A stretch of DNA of 64,000 nt from Marinomonas sp. CT5 (lineage in GTDB: Bacteria; Pseudomonadota; Gammaproteobacteria; Pseudomonadales; Marinomonadaceae), in assembly GCF_018336975.1 (NCBI RefSeq), contig NZ_CP025572.1:338528-402527 (forward strand), read 5' to 3'. Each line of letters opens with the position of its first letter. Within the stretch, counting starts at the first letter, position 1. This document shows, piece by piece, positions 1-7,695 of this stretch. The position numbers and the translations under genes are program-made. Under the pieces are notes generated by a model, which was not told the origin of the DNA, ran no database searches, and saw only the letters and a list, made by a program, of their open reading frames with translations.

Positions 1-353
1 ACGAGAGACTGTATGGTGCGTTCAATTAAATCCACACGAGATTGTGTCATCACCTGAATCGTCACATCATCAGGAATATGCTTACCTTCGATAAGCAAGC
101 GAACAAAATCAAAGTCCGTTTGTGACGCAGCAGGAAAAGCGACTTCAATTTCTTTAAAACCACACTCAATTAAATGCTTAAAGAAAGCCATTTTCTTCGT
201 GTGATCCATAGGATTTGCAAGCGCTTGATTGCCGTCACGTAAGTCAGTTGAGCACCAACGAGGCGGAGCTTTCAACTGCTTTGACGGCCAAGTGCGGGCA
301 GGAAAATCGATAATTTTAGCTGGCTGATATTTTATTGAGGGTTGGGTTAGCAT
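1..353 (-). CDS. leuA: 2-isopropylmalate synthase, N-terminal part (cut by window edge)
   Basis: First enzyme of leucine synthesis, condensing acetyl-CoA with 2-oxoisovalerate. The 117 visible codons start at an ATG at 353 and run off the window. The text resembles the long-form LeuA: a short leader, then WPSK, a [11 protein letters not shown] stretch containing the metal and substrate residues of the HMGL-like TIM barrel, [19 protein letters not shown] and [10 protein letters not shown]. The catalytic barrel and C-terminal leucine-binding domain lie outside the window. The start is directly preceded by a 12-bp inverted repeat (361-400), so initiation may be controlled by RNA structure. Identification is by family resemblance of the N-terminus only. 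Confidence 0.93.
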   Translation of the reverse strand, partial: MLTQPSIKYQPAKIIDFPARTWPSKQLKAPPRWCSTDLRDGNQALANPMDHTKKMAFFKHLIECGFKEIEVAFPAASQTDFDFVRLLIEGKHIPDDVTIQVMTQSRVDLIERTIQSL

Positions 354-360
354 GATGTTT

Positions 361-400
361 TCTCTTTAGCATTAGAAATCGAATCCTTATGCTAAAGAGA
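361..400 (-). promoter_or_regulatory. Perfect 12-bp inverted repeat in the leuA leader
   Basis: Arms TCTCTTTAGCAT (361-372) and ATGCTAAAGAGA (389-400) are exact reverse complements around a 16-nt loop. Read on the minus strand, the hairpin ends 7 nt before the leuA ATG, and the only purine-rich ribosome-binding candidate (AAGAGA) lies in its 3' arm. It could hide the ribosome site or act as a leader structure. On the plus strand it is followed by TTTTTT, but no gene reads into it from that side. Confidence 0.55.
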
Positions 401-473
401 AGTTTTTTGGCTGTCCGAGCGGCCTTTGACAACTATCGTCGCAAAATGGACAGAGCCATCTAGAAAAAGCAGA

Positions 474-1532
474 TTATATCGAGACGTTCCGCTTTTGGCG
501 CATTAGAAAGACGAAGGCGATGCCGCCGACTAGGCCGGTAAGTATGCCGATTGGCATGTCTTCGGGAGGCATGATGATTCTGGAGGCGATGTCGGCTGCG
601 ACCAGAAACAAGGCACCGACTAATGCCGATAAAGGTAAGACTTTGCGATAATCGCCACCCACTAATAGACGGACAATGTGTGGCACCATCAGTCCGACAA
701 AGCCGATGACACCAGAAAAAGCCACCGCCGCGCCAGTCAGTAGGGCGCAGACCACAATGACGATCAGGCGGAAGCGTTCGACTGGAACGCCTAAGGTGCT
801 GGCGCTTTCATCACCCAGTGTCATGGCATTCAAATAACGGGCGTTGTAAATCAGATAGCCGGAGCCAAGCACCAGTGCCACCAATGGAAACCAGAGTTGT
901 CCCCATTGAGCCAATCCCAAACCACCAAGCATCCAAAAAATCACCGTATGAGAAGAGCGGTGATCCCCTGTAAAAATGAAAAGGTTGCCTAAGGCGGTCA
1001 GCACAAAGGCCACGGCGACACCCGCTAGAATCAAGCGTCCTGCACTGTGAGCGGAGGAAAAGTTGGCTACCGCCAAGACGAGAAACATGGCTAACAAGGC
1101 ACCAAGAAAGGCAAATACGGGAACGGTTACCACGCCTAAAATCATGCCGGTGTGGAGCAAAGCAATAATCGCCCCTAACGCGGCACCAGAGGATACACCG
1201 AGTAAATGTGGGTCGGCCAAAGGGTTGCGGGTGACAGATTGCAGCGCGGCACCCACAATCGCTAAAGCGGCGCCCACCATGGCGGCAAGCAAAGTGCGTG
1301 GTAGGCGGACAGCCCAGATAATGTTCTCGCGTCCCATCGACCAACTGGGGGTAATATTAGTGATTGATAATTTATGACCGATTACACTCCACACGGTGGA
1401 CTGGCTGATGGAAACAGAGCCTACACCGATCGCGACCCCCATCAATAAAACCAACATTAGGCTTAATAAAATAAGCAATTTGGCTAAGGGGACGCGGCTC
1501 ATGATGGTGAGCTTTTTGCTGGCTAGCTTCAT
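474..1532 (-). CDS. FecCD/BtuC-type ABC transporter permease (putative zinc/zincophore uptake)
   Basis: Inner-membrane permease of 352 residues, a normal length for the FecCD family, with about ten hydrophobic segments and the family landmarks RLPRTLLAAMVGAALA, TRNPLADPHLLG and GFVGLMVPHIVRLLVG. The last gene of a three-gene operon (ATPase, binding protein, permease), it overlaps the binding-protein stop by 4 bp (ATGA), which implies translational coupling. Family members import iron-siderophores, heme or cobalamin. The Zur-like box ahead of this operon instead points to zinc or a metallophore, as in the Zur-controlled BtuCDF-type system of Pseudomonas aeruginosa (PA2912-PA2914, from memory). 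Substrate is inference. Confidence 0.9.
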   Translation of the reverse strand: MKLASKKLTIMSRVPLAKLLILLSLMLVLLMGVAIGVGSVSISQSTVWSVIGHKLSITNITPSWSMGRENIIWAVRLPRTLLAAMVGAALAIVGAALQSVTRNPLADPHLLGVSSGAALGAIIALLHTGMILGVVTVPVFAFLGALLAMFLVLAVANFSSAHSAGRLILAGVAVAFVLTALGNLFIFTGDHRSSHTVIFWMLGGLGLAQWGQLWFPLVALVLGSGYLIYNARYLNAMTLGDESASTLGVPVERFRLIVIVVCALLTGAAVAFSGVIGFVGLMVPHIVRLLVGGDYRKVLPLSALVGALFLVAADIASRIIMPPEDMPIGILTGLVGGIAFVFLMRQKRNVSI

Positions 1533-2512
1533 GACTTGGTTCTAAATGCCTCGGCTAAGCGTTTGATTGCATTAATATTTCGCGGACCAGGTGTGGCTTC
1601 GACGTATTCCAATACCACAAAGTGATTATGTTTGACGGCTGGAATGTTTTGGAATGCTGGATTACTGCGTAAGAAATTGATTTTTTGTTCAGCCGTCACA
1701 TCGCTATAATTAACGATAATGATCCACTCAGGATTACGGTCTATGACGGCTTCCCAGCCAATTTGCGTCCAGCTTTTTTGCACGTCATCGACGATGTTTT
1801 TGCCGCCCGCGGCTTCGATCAATGCGGTTGGCATGCCGAAGCGGCCAGAGGTGAAGGGTTGTTCTTCGCCGGAATCGTAAACAAAGACCTTTGGAGCGGT
1901 TTTTAGTGGCGCTAGATTGGCTTGGAAAGTAGCGAGATCTTTTTGATAGCCTTTTACCAGACGTTGGGCTTGTTCTTCTTTGCCAAAGATACGGCCTAGG
2001 TTGAGTAAATCCACATACAGGTCATCCATGGACACTTTTGCTTTGTCCATAATGTGGATGCAGCTTTCGGTTAACTCATAGACCTTGATACCCAGTGGAG
2101 CCAAGGTATCAGGTGTCACGCCGCCACCGACGCGCATGCCATAGTTCCAGCCAGCAAAGTAAAAGTCCGCATCGGCCCCTAATAGCACTTCTTTGCTTGG
2201 GTATTTAGCGGATAATTCGGTTAATTCGCCGATGCCATTGCGCAGTGTCGGATCCAGTGTTTTCCAGCCTGAAACGCCAGTAAATCCAGCCATGTGATCT
2301 TGCAAGCCAAGCGCCAACATCATTTCGGTTAAGTTTACGTCATTGGAGACGGCGGCTTTTGGCGCGTGATCAAAGGTGACTTGTCGATCGCAGCTTTGTA
2401 CCGTTACAGGATAGCCAGAGGCGCTGGCTAAACCTGTGTGTAACATGCCAAATAATGCGCCGCTGATAAGTAATGAGGTTCGCTTGATGGTTGTTTTGAC
2501 GTTCGCTGTCAT
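1529..2512 (-). CDS. Periplasmic metal-complex binding protein of ABC transporter (TroA/BtuF-like fold)
   Basis: 327 residues with a signal peptide ending near residue 31 (SASG). The mature part has the helical-backbone Fe-B12 binding-protein layout: CDRQVTFDHAPKAAVS opening, a LTEMMLALGL segment, an EVLLGADADFYFAGWN segment and a GGKNIVDD segment before the C-terminal lobe with PEWIIIVNY. It would deliver substrate to the permease encoded next. It sits 12 bp after the ATPase gene and overlaps the permease by 4 bp. Annotation pipelines would call it iron-siderophore binding; the Zur-type promoter argues for a zinc-related ligand. No His-rich zinc loop as in ZnuA is present, so a chelated metal seems more likely than free Zn. 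Confidence 0.88.
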   Translation of the reverse strand: MTANVKTTIKRTSLLISGALFGMLHTGLASASGYPVTVQSCDRQVTFDHAPKAAVSNDVNLTEMMLALGLQDHMAGFTGVSGWKTLDPTLRNGIGELTELSAKYPSKEVLLGADADFYFAGWNYGMRVGGGVTPDTLAPLGIKVYELTESCIHIMDKAKVSMDDLYVDLLNLGRIFGKEEQAQRLVKGYQKDLATFQANLAPLKTAPKVFVYDSGEEQPFTSGRFGMPTALIEAAGGKNIVDDVQKSWTQIGWEAVIDRNPEWIIIVNYSDVTAEQKINFLRSNPAFQNIPAVKHNHFVVLEYVEATPGPRNINAIKRLAEAFRTKS

Positions 2513-2524
2513 GAATGAGTCCGG

Positions 2525-3373
2525 TTAATCATTAATATAAAAAGAGAATCTTGGTCGTTGTGTGATGGGGTGTTCATCAATAATGGTTTCTACATCAAAC
2601 ACGTGTTTTATCCGCTGCTTAGTAAAAACCTCATTTGGCGGTGCACAGGCTTGCATTTCACCCTCATTCATCACTAACACTCGGTCAGCGTAAGCCGAGG
2701 CGAGGGCTAAATCGTGCAAAGAAACGATTAAGGTGCAAGGCAGTTTTGCCAACAGAGCCAAAACATCGAGCTGGTGGCGAATGTCTAAATGATTCGTTGG
2801 CTCATCTAGAATCAGTACATCGGGACGCTGTGCGAGCGCGCGGGCAATCATCACCCGCTGGCGCTCTCCACCTGATAGTGAATCGAAAGAGCGGTCGGCT
2901 AAATGCGCCACATCCAGCAAAGTCAGTGCGCTATAAACAATTTGTGAATCTTCTTGAGAGCGGCCCCAAACCAAGGATTTAGGCGTCAATCCAATTTCAA
3001 CCATTTCGAAGACGCTTAAGCCAAATTCGCCACTCGTATCTTGCAAAACCGTTGCGATACGCTGGGCGCATTGGCGTGGTGACAATGACCATAGGTTTTT
3101 ACCGTCTAGCAAGATAGCGCCATTGGTTGGTTTATTGGTGCGATATAAGCAGCGTAATAAACTGGTTTTTCCAGAGCCATTTGGCCCGACAATGGTCAGG
3201 AATTCACCGGGCTGAACGGTAACGGAAATGGGTTTGAGTAACGTCTTGTCTCGATAAGGTGACCAAGCAACTTCTTTGAGCTCTATACCGGCGGGTTGGC
3301 AGCCAGAAAAAAACGCGTAAAAAGAATCGCCTTCTTGGGTTGTGTTATCTGGGTTGGAAGAGGAATTTATCAA
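2525..3373 (-). CDS. ABC transporter ATPase (FecE/BtuD type), first gene of a Zur-box operon
   Basis: 282 residues; cytoplasmic ATPase that powers the permease downstream. Walker A GPNGSGKTS, signature LSGGERQRV, Walker B VLILDEPTNHLD and a switch His in SLHDLALA are intact. The only reasonable start is a TTG at 3373, because no Met, Val or Leu codon with a better position occurs before the ABC domain begins near residue 30 (GIELKEVAW). The first 30 residues are a Ser/Asn/Gln-rich tail not usual for the family, so the true start could differ. The promoter and Zur box sit 28 bp upstream. Confidence 0.9.
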   Translation of the reverse strand: MINSSSNPDNTTQEGDSFYAFFSGCQPAGIELKEVAWSPYRDKTLLKPISVTVQPGEFLTIVGPNGSGKTSLLRCLYRTNKPTNGAILLDGKNLWSLSPRQCAQRIATVLQDTSGEFGLSVFEMVEIGLTPKSLVWGRSQEDSQIVYSALTLLDVAHLADRSFDSLSGGERQRVMIARALAQRPDVLILDEPTNHLDIRHQLDVLALLAKLPCTLIVSLHDLALASAYADRVLVMNEGEMQACAPPNEVFTKQRIKHVFDVETIIDEHPITQRPRFSFYIND

Positions 3374-3400
3374 GACGAATCAGGTTCCGTAGAATAGTTT

Positions 3401-3430
3401 TGTTATAATATAACATTTTGAATGCTGCAA
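3401..3430 (-). promoter_or_regulatory. Zur box overlapping a sigma-70 promoter
   Basis: TGTTATAATATAACA (3401-3415) is a perfect 7-1-7 palindrome and matches the core of the gammaproteobacterial Zur consensus (GAAATGTTATANTATAACATTTC). On the minus strand a TTGCAG -35 (3425-3430) and a TATAAC -10 (3402-3407) are separated by exactly 17 bp, and the -10 lies inside the palindrome, so a bound repressor would block polymerase. It precedes the ABC operon whose first gene starts at 3373. Confidence 0.8.
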
Positions 3431-3583
3431 ATCTTTTGTTTTCTTCGGTGTCATCGTTTAAAAATGTTTGGTAATAAGAAAGCAGGAACTATACGGAAGG
3501 AGCGAAGACTCAACAAGGCGTGTTGGCTGGTGAATTTTCATCTCAACATGTGAAAATTCAATGTGGCTCAATGAGAATCGAGT

Positions 3584-4609
3584 CTATTCAATAGAATCTT
3601 GCTTTAGTTTCTTAAGAAGGCCTCTAAATTGGTCATAGGTTAGGCCAAGGGATTGAGCTGCACGACGCTGATTGTGCTGGTTTTTCTTAAGCGCTTGTTG
3701 AATTAAGTGTTGATGTAATTGAAGAGTCTGTTCTTTTAAACTCAAAGATGAATCTGGAGAAACGCCGGTATGGTTAGGGGAAGTGTTTTCCTCTTGTGCT
3801 ATGGCTGTGTTGGTCGGATTATTGAATGTTACTTCTGTGGTACGGGCAAAGGGATTGAGAACAATGTTTTCAACGGGTTCGGCTTGGAAGCCCCATCGAT
3901 AAACGGAACGCTCTACAACGTTTTTAAGCTCACGAATATTGCCAGGCCAATCATACTGTTTTAACGATGTTAGCGCTTCATGACTAAACCCTTGGAAATA
4001 TTCCCAGCCGAGTTCAGTGCTTAATCGCAATGCAAAAAAATTGGCTAACTCCTCTATGTCTTCTTTCCTTTCTCGTAATGGTGGAACTTGAATAACATCA
4101 AAGGTAAGACGATCAAGCAGGTCTGCTCTGAACTCACCTTGTTTGCTAAGAGAAGGTAAATCCGCATTAGTCGCTGCAACAATACGAACGTCAACTCGTT
4201 GGGTTTTGGCGCTGCCGAGGCGTTCGAATTCACCGTATTCAATAAGCCGAAGTAGCTTTTCCTGTACCCTCAGAGACATGGTGCCGAGTTCGTCAAGAAA
4301 TAAGGTGCCACCGTCTGCTCGTTCAAATCGACCTTGGTAGGTTTTGGTTGCGCCAGTAAAAGCCCCTGCCTCATGCCCAAATAATTCACTTTCAATTAGG
4401 CTGTCGCTGATGGCGGCACAGTTAAGACTCACAAAAGGTTGATCCCAACGGGGTGACAAATAATGTAACCGCTCAGCAATGAGTTCTTTGCCGCTGCCTC
4501 GCTCTCCACAGATCAGAATGGGTCGATTAATTTCTGCCAGAATCGAGGCATGATCAAGTGTGTCGGCCAGCGCTTGAGAACTGCCAATAACTCGTTGGTT
4601 ATTATTCAT
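3584..4609 (-). CDS. pspF: Phage shock operon sigma-54 activator PspF
   Basis: 341 residues: an AAA+ enhancer-binding protein without an N-terminal receiver domain, as expected for PspF, which is held inactive by PspA. Walker A GERGSGKE is at 35-42, the sigma-54 contact loop GAFTGA at 82-87, Walker B GGTLFLDE at 100-107, and arginine-finger region RADLLDRL follows. A Fis-type HTH (RRAAQSLGLTYDQFRGLL) ends the protein. It is divergent from pspA with a 217-bp shared regulatory region, the standard gammaproteobacterial arrangement. It would drive the -24/-12 promoter at 4758. Confidence 0.95.
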   Translation of the reverse strand: MNNNQRVIGSSQALADTLDHASILAEINRPILICGERGSGKELIAERLHYLSPRWDQPFVSLNCAAISDSLIESELFGHEAGAFTGATKTYQGRFERADGGTLFLDELGTMSLRVQEKLLRLIEYGEFERLGSAKTQRVDVRIVAATNADLPSLSKQGEFRADLLDRLTFDVIQVPPLRERKEDIEELANFFALRLSTELGWEYFQGFSHEALTSLKQYDWPGNIRELKNVVERSVYRWGFQAEPVENIVLNPFARTTEVTFNNPTNTAIAQEENTSPNHTGVSPDSSLSLKEQTLQLHQHLIQQALKKNQHNQRRAAQSLGLTYDQFRGLLKKLKQDSIE

Positions 4610-4757
4610 AAGCGTAATCCATACCTTTTATTTTGTTGGTAAAAACAACCATGAATGTGGTTAAAAATACTAATAAATGGTTTTTTAAGCCACCTATAAT
4701 TTAGGTTAAAAACGCTATAAAAATAATTAATTGATATTAATCATAAGGTTACGAATG

Positions 4758-4774
4758 TTGGCACGATTGCTGTT
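4758..4774 (+). promoter_or_regulatory. Sigma-54 (-24/-12) promoter of pspABC
   Basis: TTGGCACG (4758-4765) is a perfect -24 element. At the required spacing the -12 element reads CTGTT (4770-4774), having GT where most sigma-54 promoters have GC; I recall the E. coli pspA promoter also carrying GT. The 100 bp upstream is AT-rich with repeated GGTTAAAAA-like words and AATAATTAATTGAT, room for PspF enhancer sites and an IHF bend. Confidence 0.75.
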
Positions 4775-4826
4775 ATGAAGAGTGAGAAGACGTTTATCAG
4801 TGGTACATCAAATAGGAGATAAAACC

Positions 4827-5498
4827 ATGGGTATTTTTTCAAGAATGACAGACATCATTAATAGCAACTTAACCTCTTTGCTGGATAAAGCCGAAGATCC
4901 CAAAAAAATGATTCGTATGATGATTCAGGAAATGGAGGAAACCTTAGTTGAAGTGAGGTCTAGCTCAGCTCGTGTCATTGCTGATCGTAAAACCACAGGA
5001 CGCCGTTTGGAGCGTATGCGTAATGAAGCGACAGAATGGGAAAACAAAGCCATGTTAGCCATTGAAAAAGGGCGTGAAGATTTAGCTCGTGCGGCGCTGG
5101 CTGAAAAGCAACAAATTGAAAAAGACATGGACTCAATTGAGCAGGAGCTAACGGTATTAGACGAACATCTTGAACATTTGAACGAAGAAGTAGGGCAATT
5201 ACAAACTAAATTAAATGACGCTAAAGCTAAACAAAAAGCCATGTTATTACGTCAATCTAGTGTCGAAAGCCGTATGCGTGTGAAGCGCCAGAATCATAAA
5301 GAAGCGTTAGATGATGCTTTTGAGAAGTTTGAACGCTTTGAACGTCGTGTGGATAGTTTAGAAGGTCAACTCGAATCTATGGATATTGGTATGCAGCCAA
5401 AAGCCGATCTGAAATCGCAAATCGATGCTTTGGCAGAAGATGATGATATCAATAATGAATTAGCGCGCCTGAAAGATAAAATGACTAAGGCCAACTAA
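4827..5498 (+). CDS. pspA: Phage shock protein A, membrane-stress effector
   Basis: 223 residues from the ATG at 4827, which has an AGGAG site 8 nt upstream; a start 15 codons earlier lacks one. The sequence begins MGIFSRMTDIINSNL, the amphipathic membrane-binding helix of PspA/IM30, then runs as an almost continuous coiled coil with DPKKMIRMMIQEME and RRVDSLEGQLES. PspA binds stressed inner membrane and restrains PspF in unstressed cells. First gene of the pspABC operon behind the -24/-12 promoter. Length and sequence are typical for the family. Confidence 0.97.
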   Translation: MGIFSRMTDIINSNLTSLLDKAEDPKKMIRMMIQEMEETLVEVRSSSARVIADRKTTGRRLERMRNEATEWENKAMLAIEKGREDLARAALAEKQQIEKDMDSIEQELTVLDEHLEHLNEEVGQLQTKLNDAKAKQKAMLLRQSSVESRMRVKRQNHKEALDDAFEKFERFERRVDSLEGQLESMDIGMQPKADLKSQIDALAEDDDINNELARLKDKMTKAN

Positions 5499-5540
5499 GC
5501 TAATTTATACCGATATTATTTATAAAAAAGGAATTACGCT

Positions 5541-5789
5541 ATGAGTATGGCTGTATTTTTGTTTGTTCCTACCATCATTTTTATGTCGGTGGTGGCACCT
5601 ATTTGGCTGATATTGCATTACCGAAGTAAGAACCGATCGGTAAAGGGATTGGATGACGGTGATAAACGCGAATTAGAGTCGCTATTAATGCAAGCCGATA
5701 AATTGACGGATCGAGTGCAAGCACTAGAAAAAATCCTAGATGTGGAGAACCCAGATTGGCGCAGCCGAGATAGCGAAGAGTATCGATGA
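5541..5789 (+). CDS. pspB: Phage shock protein B, inner-membrane sensor partner
   Basis: 82 residues. One N-terminal membrane helix (VFLFVPTIIFMSVVAPIWLIL) is followed by a charged cytoplasmic tail with a coiled-coil stretch ending in ILDVENPDWRSR, matching PspB. With PspC it senses envelope stress and pulls PspA off PspF. An AAGGA site precedes the ATG. Its TGA overlaps an ATG at 5786 (ATGA), a possible upstream start for pspC. Confidence 0.93.
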   Translation: MSMAVFLFVPTIIFMSVVAPIWLILHYRSKNRSVKGLDDGDKRELESLLMQADKLTDRVQALEKILDVENPDWRSRDSEEYR

Positions 5790-5836
5790 TCTTCGGCTTG
5801 GTCATAGAAGGTGAGTCGCCAGTTAAGAGGAATAAA

Positions 5837-6286
5837 ATGATGAATGATAAAATGAAAGAAAGCATTAAATCTAAAAAGTCCCATGGCTGGGATTTGAATT
5901 TATATCGCAATAAGAAAAAAGGTTATTTGGGAGGCGTGTGTGCAGGCTTAGCTGACCATTTTGATGTTGATGCATGGGTCGTGCGCCTTTTCACTTTTGG
6001 TGGTTTTTTATTTCTTGGCAGTTTTGTTGTGATTGCTTACATCGCACTTTGGTGGTTTTTAGATGTTCGTCCTAAGGGAGAATATGGCTACGAATATGAA
6101 TACGATGAACATCAACAAAGCTACCGACCAAAGAAGATGTTTAAGTACGCCGACAGTGCGAATTCCAGATTACGCCGTGCTAAAGAAAAACTGGACAGTG
6201 CAACGAGGCGAGTCACTGAAATGGAGCGCCATGTTACCTCTAAAAAGTTCGATTTAGACCGTGAATTCTCAAAAATTAGGGACTAA
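5837..6286 (+). CDS. pspC: Phage shock protein C, inner-membrane sensor
   Basis: 150 residues from the ATG at 5837, chosen because AGAGG sits 6 nt upstream. An in-frame ATG at 5786 overlapping the pspB stop would add 17 residues and cannot be excluded. The PspC domain is clear: LYRNKKKGYLGGVCAGLADHFDVD then a membrane helix FLFLGSFVVIAYIALWWFL. A longer cytoplasmic tail than in E. coli PspC follows, with Tyr/Glu-rich residues and a coiled coil (RLRRAKEKLDSATRRVTEMERH). Works with PspB to relay membrane damage. Confidence 0.93.
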   Translation: MMNDKMKESIKSKKSHGWDLNLYRNKKKGYLGGVCAGLADHFDVDAWVVRLFTFGGFLFLGSFVVIAYIALWWFLDVRPKGEYGYEYEYDEHQQSYRPKKMFKYADSANSRLRRAKEKLDSATRRVTEMERHVTSKKFDLDREFSKIRD

Positions 6287-6318
6287 TCTTTAATCAGTGA
6301 AATAAGGAGGGTTGATAC

Positions 6319-6501
6319 ATGCAGATAAAAACTTCTTTTTTCCTTTTACTGTTGGGAAATGTTTGTCTATATCTAGATGCTGCATTTGCTTTTGTATTAG
6401 CCGTGACGATGGATTGCTTGCTGGTTCTGTTATTGAATATTCCAGTTGTGGTGATTTTATATAGCCTTGGTCGTTTGCTAGCAAAGCGGCTTTATATTTG
6501 A
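6319..6501 (+). CDS. Small hydrophobic membrane protein in the psp operon
   Basis: 60 residues with a strong TAAGGAGG site (6303-6310) 8 nt before the ATG, which argues that this short frame is translated. Two hydrophobic segments (FFLLLLGNVCLYLDAAFAFVLAV and CLLVLLLNIPVVVILYSLG) and a basic C-terminus suggest a small inner-membrane protein. It lies 32 bp after pspC and 20 bp before the di-heme protein gene, so it is probably co-transcribed. By position it could be a PspD/PspG-like accessory factor, but I see no sequence signature that proves this. Confidence 0.65.
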   Translation: MQIKTSFFLLLLGNVCLYLDAAFAFVLAVTMDCLLVLLLNIPVVVILYSLGRLLAKRLYI

Positions 6502-6524
6502 AATAGAGGTTTATAGGGGATTTG

Positions 6525-7634
6525 GTGACGGTCAAATTGAGTTATCTTTCATCTGGCTTTAGACATCTTATTCTAGGATTAATATTGCTGCTGAGTGCGC
6601 CTTGGGGTTATGCCAATGAGTACATTTGGACATTACCCCAATGGATGATGCCACCGCCTATTCCGGCCGATAATCCAATGAGCATAGAGAAGGTAAAGCT
6701 AGGTCAGCGACTTTTTTATGATGCGAATTTGTCTGGTCCTGGCTACATGTCTTGTTCAACTTGCCATAACCCTGAACACTCATTTTCAGAGAAAAGGCCT
6801 GTTTCTGTTGGTGTGACGGGACAGTTTCATACTCGTAATGCTATGGCGATTGTGAATGTGGCTTATATGAAGACATTAACTTGGGCGAATCCAAAGGAAG
6901 TGCGTTTAGAAGACCAAGCAAAAGTACCCATGTTCGGCGAGCATCCAATTGAAATGGGAAGTAAAGGCCAAGAAGACAAAGTAATCTTGTTTTTGCAGCA
7001 TGACCCCATTTATCCAGATTTATTTTATCAAGCCTTTCCAGATCAAAAGAACCCTATTCGCTTTGATACGATCACTAAAGCACTGGCTTCTTTTCAACGA
7101 ACTCTAATAAGTTATCAATCGCCTTATGATGACTATAAACACAATCATAATGACCGTGCTATCAGTGAGGATGCTAAGCGTGGTGAGGCGCTATTTTTTA
7201 GTGCGAAACTGGGGTGTTCTAGTTGTCACTCAGGTGTGCATTTTTCCGATGCGACACAAGCACCCTCTTTTCATAACACAGGACTTTATAATTTAGATGG
7301 TAAAGGTGCTTATCCAGAAGGCAATCAAGGATTGTATGAACATACAGGGAAAGAAGCAGATAAAGGACGATTTAGAACACCAACGCTGCGCAACATCGCT
7401 CAAACAGCGCCATATATGCATGACGGTTCTATCGCGACATTAGAAGAGGTGATAGCGCATTATGCGGCTGGTGGACGTGCTGCACAGCAAGGTAAAGCGT
7501 CTCCTTTACTTGATGATAAGTTGCATCCTTTTGCGTTAACAGGTGATGAAAAACGCCAGCTCATTGCTTTTTTAAATAGCTTAACGGACACGAAGTTTAT
7601 TGAAAATCCCCACTTCACGACTCCTTTTAGATAG
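6525..7634 (+). CDS. Di-heme cytochrome c peroxidase-family protein (MauG/MbnH-like)
   Basis: 369 residues, periplasmic. A signal peptide ends near PWGYAN. Two c-type heme sites, CSTCH (77-81) and CSSCH (231-235), are present, with distal-region motifs PMFGEHPIEMG and YMHDGS and the FRTPTLRNIA motif of bacterial di-heme peroxidases. The EHPIEMG wording resembles the MXAN_0977/MbnH branch of di-heme oxidases rather than classical CcpA. No ATG start exists; GTG at 6525 has AGGGGA 4 nt upstream and TTG at 6522 is the alternative. It follows the psp genes closely on the same strand, so it may be induced with envelope stress; the natural substrate is unknown. Confidence 0.88.
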   Translation: MTVKLSYLSSGFRHLILGLILLLSAPWGYANEYIWTLPQWMMPPPIPADNPMSIEKVKLGQRLFYDANLSGPGYMSCSTCHNPEHSFSEKRPVSVGVTGQFHTRNAMAIVNVAYMKTLTWANPKEVRLEDQAKVPMFGEHPIEMGSKGQEDKVILFLQHDPIYPDLFYQAFPDQKNPIRFDTITKALASFQRTLISYQSPYDDYKHNHNDRAISEDAKRGEALFFSAKLGCSSCHSGVHFSDATQAPSFHNTGLYNLDGKGAYPEGNQGLYEHTGKEADKGRFRTPTLRNIAQTAPYMHDGSIATLEEVIAHYAAGGRAAQQGKASPLLDDKLHPFALTGDEKRQLIAFLNSLTDTKFIENPHFTTPFR

Positions 7635-7640
7635 TGAAAA

Positions 7641-7678
7641 AGATCTTACGATATTTTTTTAGTCATATCGCAAGATCT
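7641..7678. terminator. Hairpin between convergent genes
   Basis: AGATCTTACGATAT (7641-7654) pairs with ATATCGCAAGATCT (7665-7678) with one mismatch. It sits between the stops of the di-heme protein and the convergent lipoprotein gene. No long T run follows on either strand, so it may act as a weak bidirectional terminator or 3'-end stabiliser. Confidence 0.5.
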
Positions 7679-7695
7679 AGAGAAAAGTTGGAGGA

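Noticed and set aside
354..473. T-box or Leu leader peptide before leuA
   Set aside because: No T-box bulge or Leu-rich short frame; only a plain inverted repeat.
3374..3583. Cobalamin riboswitch upstream of the BtuCDF-like operon
   Set aside because: No B12-box or long conserved leader is visible; the spacer holds a Zur-type box and a short leader.
4758..4770. A -24/-12 promoter with TTGC as the -12 element directly after TTGGCACGA
   Set aside because: GG and GC would be only 7 nt apart, too short. The correctly spaced -12 element is CTGTT.
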